A stretch of 64,000 nt of DNA from Methyloligella halotolerans (GCF_001708935.1 NZ_MASI01000008.1:62001-126000); one strand, 5' to 3'; positions 10,826 to 21,187 are shown, counted from the stretch's first letter. Numbers and translations are program-made. The notes: generated by a model not told the origin, from the sequence alone.

Positions 10826-12502
10826 CTACGCGTCCGCGGTATCCGTATCGGCATCGTCGGCCGGGGTGTCGCCCGACTCGTCCTCGGATGCCTCGGTTTC
10901 GTCTTCGCCTTCAGCCTCGGCCTCTTCTTCCGGCTCGGGCTCGGGCTCTTCCTCGATCCAGCCTGCCTTCACGCGGGCCGCCAGGATCATATTCTCGGCG
11001 TCCTGCTTGCTCACATTGAAGCCTTCCAGGATGCCGTCGAAATGGGTCGTCTCGCCGTCCTTGCGCTCGTTCCACCCGGTCAGATCGTCGGTGGCGCAAT
11101 CGGCCAGATCCTCGACCGTCTTCACGTCGTTCTCGCCGAACGCCACAAGCATCGGCGTGGTCACGCCGTCCACCTCGGCCAGGGCGTCGTCGACCCCCAG
11201 CTCCTTGCGCTTGGCGGTCATCTCCTGCTCGACGCGCTCCAGATACTCGCTTGCGCGGGTCTGGATCTCGCTGGCCGTGTCGTCGTCGAAGCCGTCGATG
11301 GACGCGATCTCGTTCTCCTCGACGAACGCCACTTCCTCGATGGAGGAGAAGCCTTCGGAGGCCAGAAGCTGGGCGATCACCTCGTCCACGTCCAAGGCTT
11401 CCATGAACATCTGCGAGCGCTCGGCGAACTCCGCCTGGCGGCGTTCCGATTCGTTCGCCTCCGTCATGATGTCGATATCCCAGCCGGTAAGCTGGGAGGC
11501 GAGGCGCACGTTCTGGCCCTTACGGCCGATGGCCAGCGATAGCTGCGCATCCGGCACCACCACCTCGATACGCTCGGCGTCTTCGTCAAGCACGACCTTG
11601 ACCACCTCGGCCGGGGCCAGCGCATTCACAATGAAGGTCGCGGCGTCTTCCGACCACTGGATGATGTCGATCTTCTCGCCCTGGAGCTCGTTCACCACCG
11701 CCTGAACGCGGCTGCCGCGCATGCCGACGCAGGCGCCGACCGGATCAATGGACTGATCCCGCGAGATCACCGCGATCTTGGCGCGGCTGCCCGGATCGCG
11801 CGCCACCGACTTGATGGTGACGATACCGTCGTAGACTTCCGGCACTTCCTGGGCGAACAGCTTCGCCATGAATTCCGGATGGGTGCGCGACAGGAAGATC
11901 TGCGGCCCACGCTGCTCCCGGCGCACGTCGTAGACATAGGCGCGGATGCGGTCGCCGTAGCGGAAATTCTCTCGCGGCAGGGTCTCGTCACGGCGCACGA
12001 TGGCTTCCGCCCGGCCGAGATCGACGATCACGTTGCCGTATTCGACCCGCTTCACGATGCCGTTCACGATGGTGCCGACGCGGTCCTTGTATTCCTCGAA
12101 CTGGCGCTCGCGCTCGGCATCGCGCACCTTCTGCACGATGACCTGCTTGGCGTTCTGCGCGGCGACACGGCCGAAATCGAGCGGCGGAAGCTCCTCGGCG
12201 ATGAAGTCGCCGATCTGCGCTTCGGGATTGCGGCGGCGGGCGTCTTCGAGCGAGATCTGAGTCGCTTCCATGGTCACGTCGTCGGTGACCTCCAGCAGAC
12301 GCTCCAGACGGATCTCGCCGGTCTTCGGATCGACCTGGGCGCGAATCTCGTTCTCGCTGCCGTAGCGGGATTTGGCCGCCTTCTGGATCGCGTCTTCCAT
12401 CGCCGCGATGACGACGTCTTTCTCGATCGACTTCTCGCGCGCGACCGCATCTGCGATCTGCAGGAGCTCCAGCCTATTGGCGCTAATGCCCGCCTCAGCC
12501 AT
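10826..12502 (-). CDS. nusA: Transcription termination/antitermination factor NusA
   Basis: RNA polymerase-associated factor in pausing, termination and rRNA antitermination. I start it at ATG 12502 (MAEAGISANRLELLQIADAV), which has a ggagg ribosome site. A longer reading would run into rimP. The 558-residue protein has the N-domain (about 1-130), an S1 domain (VNGIVKRVEYGNVIVDLGRA), two KH domains (GACVGMRGSRVQAVVNEL and AIGRKGQNVRLASQL), and helix-hairpin-helix acidic repeats. It ends in a strongly acidic tail rich in Glu and Asp. It is the second gene of the rimP operon. Confidence 0.96.
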   Translation of the reverse strand: MAEAGISANRLELLQIADAVAREKSIEKDVVIAAMEDAIQKAAKSRYGSENEIRAQVDPKTGEIRLERLLEVTDDVTMEATQISLEDARRRNPEAQIGDFIAEELPPLDFGRVAAQNAKQVIVQKVRDAERERQFEEYKDRVGTIVNGIVKRVEYGNVIVDLGRAEAIVRRDETLPRENFRYGDRIRAYVYDVRREQRGPQIFLSRTHPEFMAKLFAQEVPEVYDGIVTIKSVARDPGSRAKIAVISRDQSIDPVGACVGMRGSRVQAVVNELQGEKIDIIQWSEDAATFIVNALAPAEVVKVVLDEDAERIEVVVPDAQLSLAIGRKGQNVRLASQLTGWDIDIMTEANESERRQAEFAERSQMFMEALDVDEVIAQLLASEGFSSIEEVAFVEENEIASIDGFDDDTASEIQTRASEYLERVEQEMTAKRKELGVDDALAEVDGVTTPMLVAFGENDVKTVEDLADCATDDLTGWNERKDGETTHFDGILEGFNVSKQDAENMILAARVKAGWIEEEPEPEPEEEAEAEGEDETEASEDESGDTPADDADTDTADA

Positions 12503-12561
12503 ATGCCTTGCCTCCGGTTCTCTCAAACGATGGGCAGCCGGTCCGGCTGCGCTGACGGTTC

Positions 12562-13116
12562 CTAATGGGCCTTGCTCCGCGAGAGGTCGTCTCGCAGGCT
12601 GTCCTTGTCGCTCACCAGCTTGGCCTCCTCGATCATCGAGAAGGGCAGGCCGATCACCTGTGCTTCGCCACCCTTCTCGAACTGCACGATAAGCCGGGCT
12701 TCGCCTTCCTCCGCGCCGTCGACCACACCGCGGAAACGCTTGCGGCCATCGATGGCTTCGGAAAGCTCGACCTTGGCCTCTTGGCCGAGAAAGGTCTCGA
12801 AATCGCTCGGCCGCACCAGAGGGCGGTCCAGACCGGGCGAGGAAACTTCCAGATTGTACGCTCCGGGCAGAGGATCGTGGGCGTCGAGCACCTGCGAAAG
12901 CTCCCGGCTGATGGCAGCGCAATCGTCGACCGTCATATGGTCGCCGGGGCGCTCGGCCATCACCTGAACGGTGCTGCCGCCTTCGCCGGACATCTTCACG
13001 CGAACCAGCCGGAATCCGAGCTGCTCGAGCACCGGCTCGGCAAGATCGGCAATCGCGCGGGCTTGCCCCGTCTCACGGGTAAAGCGCCGCTCCAGGCTGG
13101 GCGTCAGGTTTGACAT
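12562..13116 (-). CDS. rimP: Ribosome maturation factor RimP
   Basis: Cytosolic factor for 30S maturation, acting with S12 and others on the central pseudoknot. The 184-residue protein has the N-domain motif LGFRLVRVKMSGEGGSTVQV, then DDCAAISRELSQVLDAHDPL and the signature YNLEVSSPGLDRPLVRPSDF, followed by an Sm-like C-domain. It is the first gene of the rimP-nusA-ylxR-infB operon. The promoter should lie in 13117-13190, since a terminator of the upstream trmB gene is just beyond that. Confidence 0.95.
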   Translation of the reverse strand: MSNLTPSLERRFTRETGQARAIADLAEPVLEQLGFRLVRVKMSGEGGSTVQVMAERPGDHMTVDDCAAISRELSQVLDAHDPLPGAYNLEVSSPGLDRPLVRPSDFETFLGQEAKVELSEAIDGRKRFRGVVDGAEEGEARLIVQFEKGGEAQVIGLPFSMIEEAKLVSDKDSLRDDLSRSKAH

Positions 13117-13192
13117 AGGCCGTCACATTCCTCGCTGAAAGCGAGAACCCGCGATGGCCTCGGAAGCTCCGAACCGGAAAGACCGGTGGACC

Positions 13193-13224
13193 TAATAAAA
13201 AGGAGCGGGCCGCGGCCCACTCCT
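13193..13224 (-). terminator. Rho-independent terminator after trmB
   Basis: On the minus strand a stem of aggagtgggcc paired with ggcccgctcct, with one central mismatch, is followed by tttttatt. It separates the minus-strand trmB transcript from the rimP-nusA operon. Confidence 0.85.
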
Positions 13225-13292
13225 GATGGAGACCATTCATGAGTTCTGACGGGTAATATACGCCGCTTTCCCGGGAATTCAAGCAGTTGTCC

Positions 13293-14045
13293 TCAAGGGG
13301 AAGCCGCACGCCGGAACCGGAGATAGCCGCAAACCCGGCCCGCGGCCCTGGCTTTCTGCTCATAGCGCGTTTCCGGCCAGTCCTCCGGCCGCTCCCGCCA
13401 GTCCGACGGACGTGTCGCCAGCCATTCGAGCGCGTCGAAGTTCCGCGCCGCGAGCAGGGTGCGCGCCAGATACTCCGCGCTGTCGCTCCCCAGACGGAAC
13501 TCGCCGCCGGGCTTCAGCACCCGAACGATCTCCGCCATGGTCGAACGCCGGATCAGCCGCCGCTTGGCGTGGCGCTTCTTCGGCCAGGGATCGGGGAACA
13601 GCACGAACAGCCGGTCGATGGACGCCTCTGGGAGCCAGGCCAGCACCTCCCGCGCATCCCCATCATGCAGGCGGATATTCGTGAGCCTCTTCCGCTCCGC
13701 ATTGCCGAGCAGGGAAGCGACGCCGTTGATGAAGGGCTCGCAGCCGATGATGCCGGTGGCGGGGTGGTGTTCCGCCTGCCAGATAAGATGCTCGCCGGCG
13801 CCGAACCCGATCTCCAGCCACACCTGTCCGGGCGTGCCGGGAAACAGCGCCGAGAGACCAGGGGCGGGCGCGGAGAGATCGAGTCGCAGCTCGGGTAGCC
13901 GCGTCTCCATCAGGCTCTGCTTGCGCGGAGTCAGGCGATGGCCCTTGCGGCGGCCGTAGGAGCGGAGCTCCGTGGAATGTTCGGAAATACCGTCTGGCCC
14001 GGGCCCGGTCTGCATCGCACCGCCCGCCTTAGAATTGCTGCCCAT
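13293..14045 (-). CDS. trmB: tRNA (guanine-N7)-methyltransferase TrmB
   Basis: SAM-dependent methylation of G46 in tRNA variable loops. The protein has the family start RSYGRRKGHRLTPRKQSLM, the SAM-binding WLEIGFGAGEHL, the GCEPFINGVASLL segment and the signature LFPDPWPKKRHAKRRLI. I chose ATG 14045. A TTG eleven codons upstream (14078) and an internal ATG (MQTGPGPDG) are also possible, since no strong ribosome site decides. With 14045 the protein is 250 residues. It is convergently terminated before rimP and divergent from the TauE-like gene. Confidence 0.92.
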   Translation of the reverse strand: MGSNSKAGGAMQTGPGPDGISEHSTELRSYGRRKGHRLTPRKQSLMETRLPELRLDLSAPAPGLSALFPGTPGQVWLEIGFGAGEHLIWQAEHHPATGIIGCEPFINGVASLLGNAERKRLTNIRLHDGDAREVLAWLPEASIDRLFVLFPDPWPKKRHAKRRLIRRSTMAEIVRVLKPGGEFRLGSDSAEYLARTLLAARNFDALEWLATRPSDWRERPEDWPETRYEQKARAAGRVCGYLRFRRAASP

Positions 14046-14173
14046 GGGCCCGCTCGCACCAAAAAATTCCAAATTCAAATCGCCGGAGAAACTCTTCTTC
14101 CGAACCCGGCGAATCCGCTGGCGCGGTGCCTGAAATTCGACTATCGGCCCTCGTCCGATTGCTGGAGGACGCT

Positions 14174-14969
14174 TTGACCATAGGTATGGATGTCGTCTGG
14201 GATTTCACGCTGTTCGCAGCCGTGGGATTCATCGCTCAACTCGTCGACGGCGCCCTCGGCATGGCCTACGGCGTCGTTTCGACCACGGTCCTTCTATCGT
14301 TCGGCGTGCCGCCTGCCAACGCCTCGGCAAGCGTTCATGTCGCCGAGCTCTTCACCACGGGCGCGTCCGGCGCGTCTCATCTCTGGCATCGCAATGTCGA
14401 TCGCCGGCTGTTCTGGCGCCTGGCGCGGCCGGAATTGCGGGCGGCATCGTGGGCGCCTACCTGCTCACCTCAATCGACAGCGAAGTCATAAAGCCGTTCA
14501 TCGTCGCCTACATGGCGGTAATGGCGTTCGTCATCCTGTGGCGGACCCTGCGCCGCCGGACGCCGAAGACTGAGACGCGTCCGGGGTGCCCGCCTTGGGG
14601 CTGGTCGGCGGCTTTGTCGATGCGGTCGGTGGAGGTGGATGGGGACCGGTCGTCACCTCCTCCCTGGTCGGCGCCGGCGGTGTGCCGCGCTACGTCATCG
14701 GCACGGTGAACACAGCCGAGTTCCTGGTCACCGCAGCGATCTCCGCCAGCTTCATCGCGGCGCTCTTTTCGGGCCATTGGGATGAGGGTGGCGACCTTGC
14801 CAACAATGCCGCCGCGGTCGCCGGGCTCATCACCGGCGGACTGATCGCGGCACCCCTGGCGGGCTATGCAGTCAAACGCATCTCGCCGCGCACCCTGGGT
14901 ATCGCGGTTGGCCTGCTTATCTTGCTTCTGGTGATGTTCCAGGCGGCCAAGCTTGCTGCCTGGATATAG
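14174..14969 (+). pseudogene. TauE/SafE-family sulfite/anion exporter, two frameshifts
   Basis: A polytopic membrane protein of the TauE/SafE (former DUF81) family, often linked to export of sulfite or organosulfur anions. The reading is broken twice. Frame one gives FTLFAAVGFIAQLVDGALGM to RRLFWRLA, frame two takes over near 14426 with AGIAGGIVGAYLLTSIDSE, and frame three from about 14584 with VPALGLVGGFVDAVGGGGWG to the TAG at 14969. One added base at each point, the second in a GGGG run, restores about 265 residues with both halves of the family. A TTG start at 14174 has ggagg five bases before it; ATG 14186 is the alternative. It is inserted on the plus strand between trmB and metK. Confidence 0.8.
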
Positions 14970-14993
14970 GCGTAACCGGTCGGACTGAGCTGT

Positions 14994-16169
14994 CTAGCTC
15001 ATATGCGCCTTGAGTGGCTCCACCAGGTCGAGCTTCTCCCAGGAGAAGCCGCCGTCATTGTCCGGCGTCCGGCCGAAATGGCCGTAGGCCGCGGTGCGCT
15101 CATAGACCGGACGGTTGAGGGAGAGATGCTCGCGGATGCCGCGAGGCGAAAGATCCATGACCTCGCGGATAGCGTTCTCGACCTTGTCCTCGGCGACTTT
15201 GCCGGTGCCGTGCAGATCCGCGAAGATCGAGAGCGGCTGGGACACGCCGATGGCGTAGGAGAGCTGCAAGGTGCAGCGGTCGGCGAGACCGGCGGCAACG
15301 ATGTTCTTGGCCAGATAGCGCGCCGCATAGGCTGCGGAGCGGTCCACCTTCGTCGGATCCTTGCCGGAGAAGGCGCCGCCGCCATGGGGCGCCATGCCGC
15401 CATAGGTGTCGACGATGATCTTGCGGCCCGTCAGGCCGGTATCGCCGTCGGGTCCGCCGATCACGAAGCGGCCGGTCGGGTTGACGTAGAACTTTGTGTC
15501 GGAATCGATCCAGCCCTTGGGCAGGTTCTCGTTCACGATCTCCATAACGATCTCGCGCACCCGCTCCTGGGTTGCGTCTTCGCTGTGCTGGGTGGAGACG
15601 ACGACGGAATTGACCCGCTTCGGCTCGCCGTTCACGTAATTCAGCGTGACCTGGCTCTTGGCGTCCGGTCCGAGCTCCGGCGCGTTGCCCGCATGACGAG
15701 CCTTGGCCATCTCGTGCAGGATGGAGTGGGCGTAGTAGATCGGCGCCGGCATGAGCGGCTCCGTCTCCTGGCAGGCATAACCGAACATGATGCCCTGGTC
15801 GCCTGCGCCTTCGTCCTTCTCCTTGTCGGCATCCGCGTCCACGCCCATGGCGATGTCGGCCGACTGCTCATGCACGTAGAACTCGAACTCGGCATCGCGC
15901 CAGTGGAAGCCGTCCTGCTCGTAGCCGATGTTCTTGATGCACTCGCGCGCGGCGTCTTCGATGGCTTGGGGGGTGATGCTTTCCGGGCCGCGCACCTCGC
16001 CGGCCATCACGATACGGTTCGTGGTGACCAGGGTTTCAACGGCCACGCGGGCTTGCGGGTCGGCGCCGAGGTAAAGATCGACGACGGCGTCGGAAATGCG
16101 ATCGCAGACCTTGTCCGGATGGCCTTCCGAAACCGATTCACTCGTAAAGACGTAATCTTGTCGAGACAA
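14994..16169 (-). CDS. metK: S-adenosylmethionine synthetase
   Basis: Makes SAM from methionine and ATP. The 391-residue protein begins [19 protein letters not shown], with the methionine/ATP-binding GHPDK, and has the signature [13 protein letters not shown] and the P-loop-like [19 protein letters not shown]. The start is TTG 16169, with aaggggg five bases upstream. I see no SAM riboswitch in the 107 bases before it. A -35-like ttgacc is present without a convincing -10. It lies downstream of the XRE regulator and convergent with the TauE-like gene. Confidence 0.97.
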   Translation of the reverse strand: MSRQDYVFTSESVSEGHPDKVCDRISDAVVDLYLGADPQARVAVETLVTTNRIVMAGEVRGPESITPQAIEDAARECIKNIGYEQDGFHWRDAEFEFYVHEQSADIAMGVDADADKEKDEGAGDQGIMFGYACQETEPLMPAPIYYAHSILHEMAKARHAGNAPELGPDAKSQVTLNYVNGEPKRVNSVVVSTQHSEDATQERVREIVMEIVNENLPKGWIDSDTKFYVNPTGRFVIGGPDGDTGLTGRKIIVDTYGGMAPHGGGAFSGKDPTKVDRSAAYAARYLAKNIVAAGLADRCTLQLSYAIGVSQPLSIFADLHGTGKVAEDKVENAIREVMDLSPRGIREHLSLNRPVYERTAAYGHFGRTPDNDGGFSWEKLDLVEPLKAHMS

Positions 16170-16276
16170 CTCAACCCCCTTATTGGCAGGCCGCTGCTAA
16201 GCGCGCAAAAATCGGGCGGGTTGTCGCAACGAATGGCCGAAGGGTCAAGCCCGCTTCAAAGGGAGCGTAGGACGGC

Positions 16277-16711
16277 TTACGCGGCGCCGTCCTGGTTGCT
16301 CAGGGAGCGCACGAGATCGACGACGCTCTTGCGGACTTTCGGATCCGCGATCTTTACGAAAGCGCGGTTGAGCTCCAGGCCTTCGCGGCTGTTCAGGAAC
16401 TCGAGGATGAAAGTCTCGGATTCGGCTTCGGCCATGCCCGTGGGGGCAGAACCGTCGAACTGGGGGGCTTCTTCAAAAAAGAACTGGACGGGGACGTCGA
16501 GAATTTTCGCAATCTGGAACAGGCGACTGGCACCGATCCGGTTGACGCCCTTTTCATATTTTTGAACTTGCTGAAAAGTGAGGCCCATACTTTCGCCGAG
16601 ACGCTCCTGGCTCATGCCCAGAAGCATCCGTCTCAGACGCACGCGGCTGCCCACATGCGCATCGACGGGATTTGGCTTTTTGCCGGCCATTGGCTCACTC
16701 GTGACTGTCAT
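16277..16711 (-). CDS. XRE-family regulator, PhrR/PraR-like
   Basis: A helix-turn-helix regulator of about 144 residues. The DNA-binding domain reads KPNPVDAHVGSRVRLRRMLL, then GMSQERLGESMGLTFQQVQK and YEKGVNRIGASRLFQIA, as in rhizobial PhrR and PraR. PraR represses quorum-sensing and biofilm genes, and phrR lies next to the lnt homologue actA in Sinorhizobium, the same neighbourhood as here. The C-terminus ends in a short helical segment (DPKVRKSVVDLVRSLSNQD). The start is ATG 16711, and ATG 16690 (MAGKKPNP) is the alternative. Neither has a good ribosome site. The function here is inferred from homology. Confidence 0.85.
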   Translation of the reverse strand: MTVTSEPMAGKKPNPVDAHVGSRVRLRRMLLGMSQERLGESMGLTFQQVQKYEKGVNRIGASRLFQIAKILDVPVQFFFEEAPQFDGSAPTGMAEAESETFILEFLNSREGLELNRAFVKIADPKVRKSVVDLVRSLSNQDGAA

Positions 16712-16850
16712 GGAAAAGAAATACCTTACGTAGAACTGAGTACCGCTGCGCACCGATATGAACGTTTTCAACAGGGCAGCGCGGGGGTACCGGGGTGTCT
16801 TAAGGGTGGCGCTGAATGCCGTCAAGCGTGCCAAAAGCGCACGTCGTACG

Positions 16851-18491
16851 CTATTCTAATTTATTGTTTAATTGACGCATTCTCGGCAGAATGCAACCGA
16901 TAACTGCAAGCAACCACAGGACAATTTCTATCCTGCGTTCATAACGACCGAAAAACGTGGCGGGGAAATGGCCCGGTAGCGTAGCATCCACAACGCCTTT
17001 CTTTTCAAGCTCGAGCTCACCGAGAATCCGGCCCATCGGATCGATCACCGCGGAAATACCCGTATTGGCTGCGCGCACCAGTGGCAGCCCCTGTTCGACA
17101 GCCCGGACACGGGCTTGATGGAAATGCTGGTAGGGGCCGACACTGCGACCAAACCACGCATCGTTGGTGATGTTCAGCATCCATGCCGCGCCCCTGCCGT
17201 GAGCGTTCACCTCATCCGGAAAGAGGACCTCGTAGCAGATCAGGGGCATGAGCGGCGGAAGGCCCGGAAGGTCCAGGCGCCGCGGTCCGCGCCCTGCCGT
17301 GAATCCGCCGCGGATGCCCGTCATCTGCATGATGCCCAGGCTCTCCATGAAGCTTTGGAAGGGCAGATACTCGCCGAACGGAACGAGATGGATCTTGTCG
17401 TAGCTGTCGATGACCCGTCCGTCGTGTCCGATCGCGAGCAGCCCGTTATACACGTTCCGGCTGCTGCCATTGGGCGCATCGTCGTAGACCATTCGGATCG
17501 ACCCGGCGAGCAGCGCACCGCCCTCCGGTAGCATGTCGCCGATGATGGCCAGCGCCTGGGGCTCGTTTTCGAGAACCACCGGAATGGCGGTTTCCGGCCA
17601 GACGACGAGATCGACCTGGTCGAGCCCGACACCGTCCTTCACGGTTTTGCTCAGCCGGAGATACTCCTCGAAGATCTGGTCGGCATTTCCGGGCTTCCAC
17701 TTCTCGGCCTGATCGATGCTGGCCTGGACGATCCGCACCTTGGTGCCCGTGGAGGCGACCGGTGTGTTCTGCAGCCGCCATGCACCCCAGCCGGCGCCTG
17801 TCGCGAGCAGGAGAAGGAGGCAGGCTGCCAGCGCGGCCGCACTTCCCCGGCCCCTCAGATGCGATCCGGCCGGCGCGAAGCACGCGGCGGGAGAGGCGAA
17901 CAGCAGGGCCGCCAGAACGGTCAGCCCATAGATGCCGAACAGGGATGCGAGCTGCATCATCGGCAGATTGGGCGTCAAAGCGTAACCCAACAGATTCCAG
18001 GGCTGCCCCGTGAAAAGATGGCCCCGGATGAATTCGAACAGGCCGAACCCCGCGGCGAGCGCGCAGACCCTTGCCGCTCCACGTCCCCACAACAGGATCG
18101 CGAAGACGGTCGCGCCGGCGAAATAGAGCGCCATCCAGGAGGCGAAGCCCGGCAGAATGAAGGGGATCAGCCAGCCATGCCGTTCCGGCTCCACCAGAAA
18201 GGCCTCCGCCAGCCAGTAGAAATTCGCGAGGAAGAATCCGAACCCGTAGTAGAAGCCGCCCGCGGCGGCCGAACGGATGCGCCCCTGCACTGTGGGATAC
18301 GCGGCATAGGAGCCGTCCAGCATCCAGACCAGGGCGCCGAAGCTGAGAAAGAGGAACGGCCAAAGATCGTAGGGGGCGAAAGCGAGCGCACCGACGGCTC
18401 CGGCCACGATGCCGAAGCCGGCTCGCGGCCAGCCGCGCAAGGCGGCGACCCATCCGGCGAGGCCGTCGAGCCGCGCAAAGATCTGTCTCAT
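16851..18491 (-). CDS. lnt: Apolipoprotein N-acyltransferase
   Basis: Adds the third acyl chain to the N-terminal cysteine of lipoproteins in the inner membrane. The 546-residue protein has about seven hydrophobic segments in the first 235 residues, then a periplasmic nitrilase-type domain with the triad Glu300 (VVWPETAIP), Lys366 ([12 protein letters not shown]) and Cys419 ([13 protein letters not shown]). A final membrane helix ([16 protein letters not shown]) closes it. The substrates in this window include the predicted lipoproteins CpaD and TadD. It lies between corC and the PhrR-like regulator. Confidence 0.96.
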   Translation of the reverse strand: MRQIFARLDGLAGWVAALRGWPRAGFGIVAGAVGALAFAPYDLWPFLFLSFGALVWMLDGSYAAYPTVQGRIRSAAAGGFYYGFGFFLANFYWLAEAFLVEPERHGWLIPFILPGFASWMALYFAGATVFAILLWGRGAARVCALAAGFGLFEFIRGHLFTGQPWNLLGYALTPNLPMMQLASLFGIYGLTVLAALLFASPAACFAPAGSHLRGRGSAAALAACLLLLLATGAGWGAWRLQNTPVASTGTKVRIVQASIDQAEKWKPGNADQIFEEYLRLSKTVKDGVGLDQVDLVVWPETAIPVVLENEPQALAIIGDMLPEGGALLAGSIRMVYDDAPNGSSRNVYNGLLAIGHDGRVIDSYDKIHLVPFGEYLPFQSFMESLGIMQMTGIRGGFTAGRGPRRLDLPGLPPLMPLICYEVLFPDEVNAHGRGAAWMLNITNDAWFGRSVGPYQHFHQARVRAVEQGLPLVRAANTGISAVIDPMGRILGELELEKKGVVDATLPGHFPATFFGRYERRIEIVLWLLAVIGCILPRMRQLNNKLE

Positions 18492-18533
18492 GCGCGCGGC
18501 CTCACCGCCCGGCCGGAGATGCGAACGCCACGG

Positions 18534-19508
18534 CTACCTCGCGCCGCTGCTTGCTTCGCCCTCGCGGGCGTTCCCGCGCTGCCGCCGGATGCGAAGCTTC
18601 TTGATGCGCCGCGGGTCGGCGTCCAGAACTTCGAACTCCACGCCGCTCGGATGCTTGAGAAGCTCGCCGCGAACGGGTACGCGGCCCGAAAGCGAGAACA
18701 CGAGACCGCCTAGCGTGTCGACGTCGTCGTCCTCTTCCGGATCGACCAGAACCTGGCCAAGCCGGTCCTCGACGTCCTTCACCGGCGCGCGCGCATCGGC
18801 GATTAGCCCGGTGCGGTCGCTGGTGATCATCGGCTCCTCGTCGACGTCGTGTTCGTCCTCGATCTCGCCCACCACCTCTTCGATGAGATCCTCGATGGAG
18901 ACGAGGCCGTCCGTGCCGCCATATTCGTCCACCACGAGGGCAAGATGGACCCGCGTGGTCTGCATCTTGAGAAGCAGGTCCAGCACCGATTGGGATTTCG
19001 GCACGTAAAGGATGTCGCGGGTGATCCCGATATCGCCCAGGGTCTTCTTCAGATCCACATGGCCGAGGCTGAGATTCTCGCCGTTTGCCTTCTCCGCCTC
19101 TTCGGCGATCCAGGACATCAGATCCCGGATATGAACCAGCCCCAGTGGCTCGTCGAGGGTGCCGCGGAAAACCGGCAGCCGGGAATGCTCCGCCTCGCGG
19201 AACACCTTCAAAAGCTCGTCTATGGAGATCGATCCTTCCACCGAGACGATATCCGCACGGGGCACCATCACGTCCTCGACGGTCAGCTTCCCGAAGCGGA
19301 GAATGTTGAGCAGCATCGTGCGCTCGGGCGCGCTGAACGTGTCCTGGGTGTCGTCGCCACGGGACAGCGCGTTCTCGATCAGAGCGCGGAGGTCAGGCTC
19401 CTCGCCGAGACCGAAACGTGCCAGCACGCGGTCGAGCCAAGAACCTTCTTCGGGGGATCGTTCGGATTCGGGAGCCGGTTCGTTATCCGGCAACGCGGCG
19501 TTACTCAT
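18534..19508 (-). CDS. corC: CorC/HlyC-family CBS-domain protein
   Basis: A soluble 324-residue protein with a pair of CBS domains (about 75-200, starting [20 protein letters not shown]) and a C-terminal CorC/HlyC transporter-associated domain. No DUF21 membrane part is present, so it is the short CorC form implicated in magnesium/cobalt export and envelope integrity, not a full CNNM transporter. The segment [20 protein letters not shown] is the family hallmark. The ATG overlaps the ybeY stop by four bases, and lnt follows, as in many Proteobacteria. Confidence 0.92.
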   Translation of the reverse strand: MSNAALPDNEPAPESERSPEEGSWLDRVLARFGLGEEPDLRALIENALSRGDDTQDTFSAPERTMLLNILRFGKLTVEDVMVPRADIVSVEGSISIDELLKVFREAEHSRLPVFRGTLDEPLGLVHIRDLMSWIAEEAEKANGENLSLGHVDLKKTLGDIGITRDILYVPKSQSVLDLLLKMQTTRVHLALVVDEYGGTDGLVSIEDLIEEVVGEIEDEHDVDEEPMITSDRTGLIADARAPVKDVEDRLGQVLVDPEEDDDVDTLGGLVFSLSGRVPVRGELLKHPSGVEFEVLDADPRRIKKLRIRRQRGNAREGEASSGAR

Positions 19509-20091
19509 CCTGCAATTCCAGCCTGGGTCAGGGGCTCCGTCTCGCCGTAGGGATCGGCGATTCCGAGCTGGCCCAGGATTTCGGTCTCCAATGCTTCCAT
19601 TTCAGTAGCCTCGGTCTCGTCCATATGGTCGAAGCCGAGAAGGTGAAGAACGCCATGCACAACGAGATGCGTGACGTGATCTTGTGGCGGAATTTCGAGC
19701 GCAGCGGCTTCCCGTCCCACCGTGTCGAGACTGAGAATGACGTCGCCGAGGGGCAGCGCGTCGTCGAAGAGTCGCCATCCATCATCTCGGCGGGGAAGGA
19801 GAGAACGTTGGTCGGCTTGTCCTGGCCGCGGAAGTCGCGGTTCAAGCCTTGCACGGCGGCATCGTCGTCGAAGACGATCGCGACCTCGTGAGAGTGTTTG
19901 GGGATGCCGGACGATCCGGCGCGGTAGGCGGCCCTTGCCGCTTCCTCGAGACGCTCCTCGCTCAGGGCCCAGCTTGCGGGCGGGCGGGCGTGCCAGATCA
20001 GCGAGACGCTTAAATCCGCCTCATCTCCGGCTTCCGGCTTCGGGACGGTTTCTCCCGAAGCCTCGGGTCTACTGGGAACGTCTTCACTCAT
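19505..20091 (-). CDS. ybeY: Endoribonuclease YbeY, split by one-base frameshift
   Basis: Zinc-dependent RNase for 16S rRNA 3'-end maturation and 70S quality control. From ATG 20091 (MSEDVPSRPEASG) the frame reads through HEVAIVFDDDAAVQGLNRDF and DKPTNVLSFPAEMMDGD, then breaks near 19768. The adjoining frame supplies DDALPLGDVILSLDTVGREA and the zinc site HLVVHGVLHLLGFDH. One extra base in a tct-tc run restores about 195 residues. The gene overlaps phoH upstream by eight bases and corC by four, so translation is coupled. An assembly error is the simplest explanation. Confidence 0.88.
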
Positions 20092-21145
20092 CGCTCTTGC
20101 GGCTCTCACTCGATGCCGCTTCATACGCATTGACAATCCGGGCGACAAGCTCCCGTCGCACGACATCCTTCGGGCTGAAGGCGATATGGGAGATGCCTTC
20201 CACTCCTTCCAGGATCTTGATGGCTTCCGTAAGGCCGGAATCCTTGCCGTATGGCAAATCGACCTGGGTTGGATCGCCCGTGACGATCATCTTGCTGCCT
20301 TCGCCGAGGCGCGTCAGGAACATCTTCATCTGCACCGGCGTGCAGTTCTGCGCCTCGTCCAGGATGACCATGGCATTCGAAAGCGTGCGCCCCCGCATGA
20401 ATGCGAGCGGCGCGATCTCGATGGTGCCCGTCGCAAGGCCCCGTTCCACCCGCTCCGGTGCGAGCACGTCGTAGAGCGCATCGTAGAGGGGCCGCAGATA
20501 GGGATCGACCTTCTCCCTCATGTCGCCTGGCAGGAAGCCCAGCCGCTCGCCCGCCTCGACAGCGGGCCGGGACAGGATGATGCGGTCGCACTGGCCGTTC
20601 TCCAGCGCAGCGGCGGCGTAGACCACGGCGAGATAGGTCTTGCCCGTACCGGCAGGGCCGGAGGCGAACACCAGGTCGTGGCGTTCCAGGGCCGAGATAT
20701 AGGCGGATTGCGCGGGCGTCCGCGCCGTGACGAGACGCTTCCGGGTGCGGATCTGCTGAGCTTCAGCACCCCGCGCGCCGTCCGGCTCGTCGGGGCTCGG
20801 CTTCACGTCCGCGTGCCGGATCGATCCGACCACCTCGCCGATGCCGATAACCTCGCCCTTCGACAGCCGAGCGTAGAGATCCTCGAGAACGGCCTTCGCC
20901 GTCTCGCAGGCCTCTTCCGGGCCGCGCAGGGACACGACCGTACCGTTCACCACCGCCTCGATGCCGAGACGGTCTTCCAGGACGGCTAGGTTTGCATCGT
21001 AATCGCCGAGCAGATCGCGCATGAGCCTCGTGTCGTCGAAGAACACGACGAGCGGCTCGGATTCGCCTTCTCGAAAGGCGGTCGCGTTGTCAGACGCGGG
21101 TTGTGGCGCCAAATTAGGTCTCTCGTCTCCGAGGTCTTCGTCCAA
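20084..21145 (-). CDS. PhoH-like ATPase (YbeZ type)
   Basis: A cytosolic P-loop ATPase that pairs with YbeY in rRNA maturation. The 353-residue protein has an N-terminal KH-like region (FFDDTRLMRDLLGDYDANLA, to about 110) and the PhoH ATPase domain with Walker A GPAGTGKT at 163-170 and Walker B MVILDEAQNCTP, followed by TGDPTQVDLP. The start is taken as TTG 21145 because no ATG precedes the conserved N-domain; no clear ribosome site is seen, so it could be off by some codons. It lies between miaB and ybeY, the usual order. Confidence 0.93.
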   Translation of the reverse strand: MDEDLGDERPNLAPQPASDNATAFREGESEPLVVFFDDTRLMRDLLGDYDANLAVLEDRLGIEAVVNGTVVSLRGPEEACETAKAVLEDLYARLSKGEVIGIGEVVGSIRHADVKPSPDEPDGARGAEAQQIRTRKRLVTARTPAQSAYISALERHDLVFASGPAGTGKTYLAVVYAAAALENGQCDRIILSRPAVEAGERLGFLPGDMREKVDPYLRPLYDALYDVLAPERVERGLATGTIEIAPLAFMRGRTLSNAMVILDEAQNCTPVQMKMFLTRLGEGSKMIVTGDPTQVDLPYGKDSGLTEAIKILEGVEGISHIAFSPKDVVRRELVARIVNAYEAASSESRKSDE

Positions 21146-21187
21146 ACAGCCGGTTACCCAATCGATCCGGTGCCATTCCCACCGCTT

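Noticed and set aside
10434..11705. Ser-rich 423-residue frame opposite nusA
   Set aside because: Low-complexity antisense of the acidic NusA tail, with no domain.
12503..12922. N-terminal extension of nusA
   Set aside because: It overlaps rimP in another frame; the ATG at 12502 has a good ribosome site and the conserved NusA start.
16170..16276. Possible SAM-sensing riboswitch ahead of metK
   Set aside because: No known SAM-I, SAM-II or SAM/SAH fold could be drawn in 107 bases.
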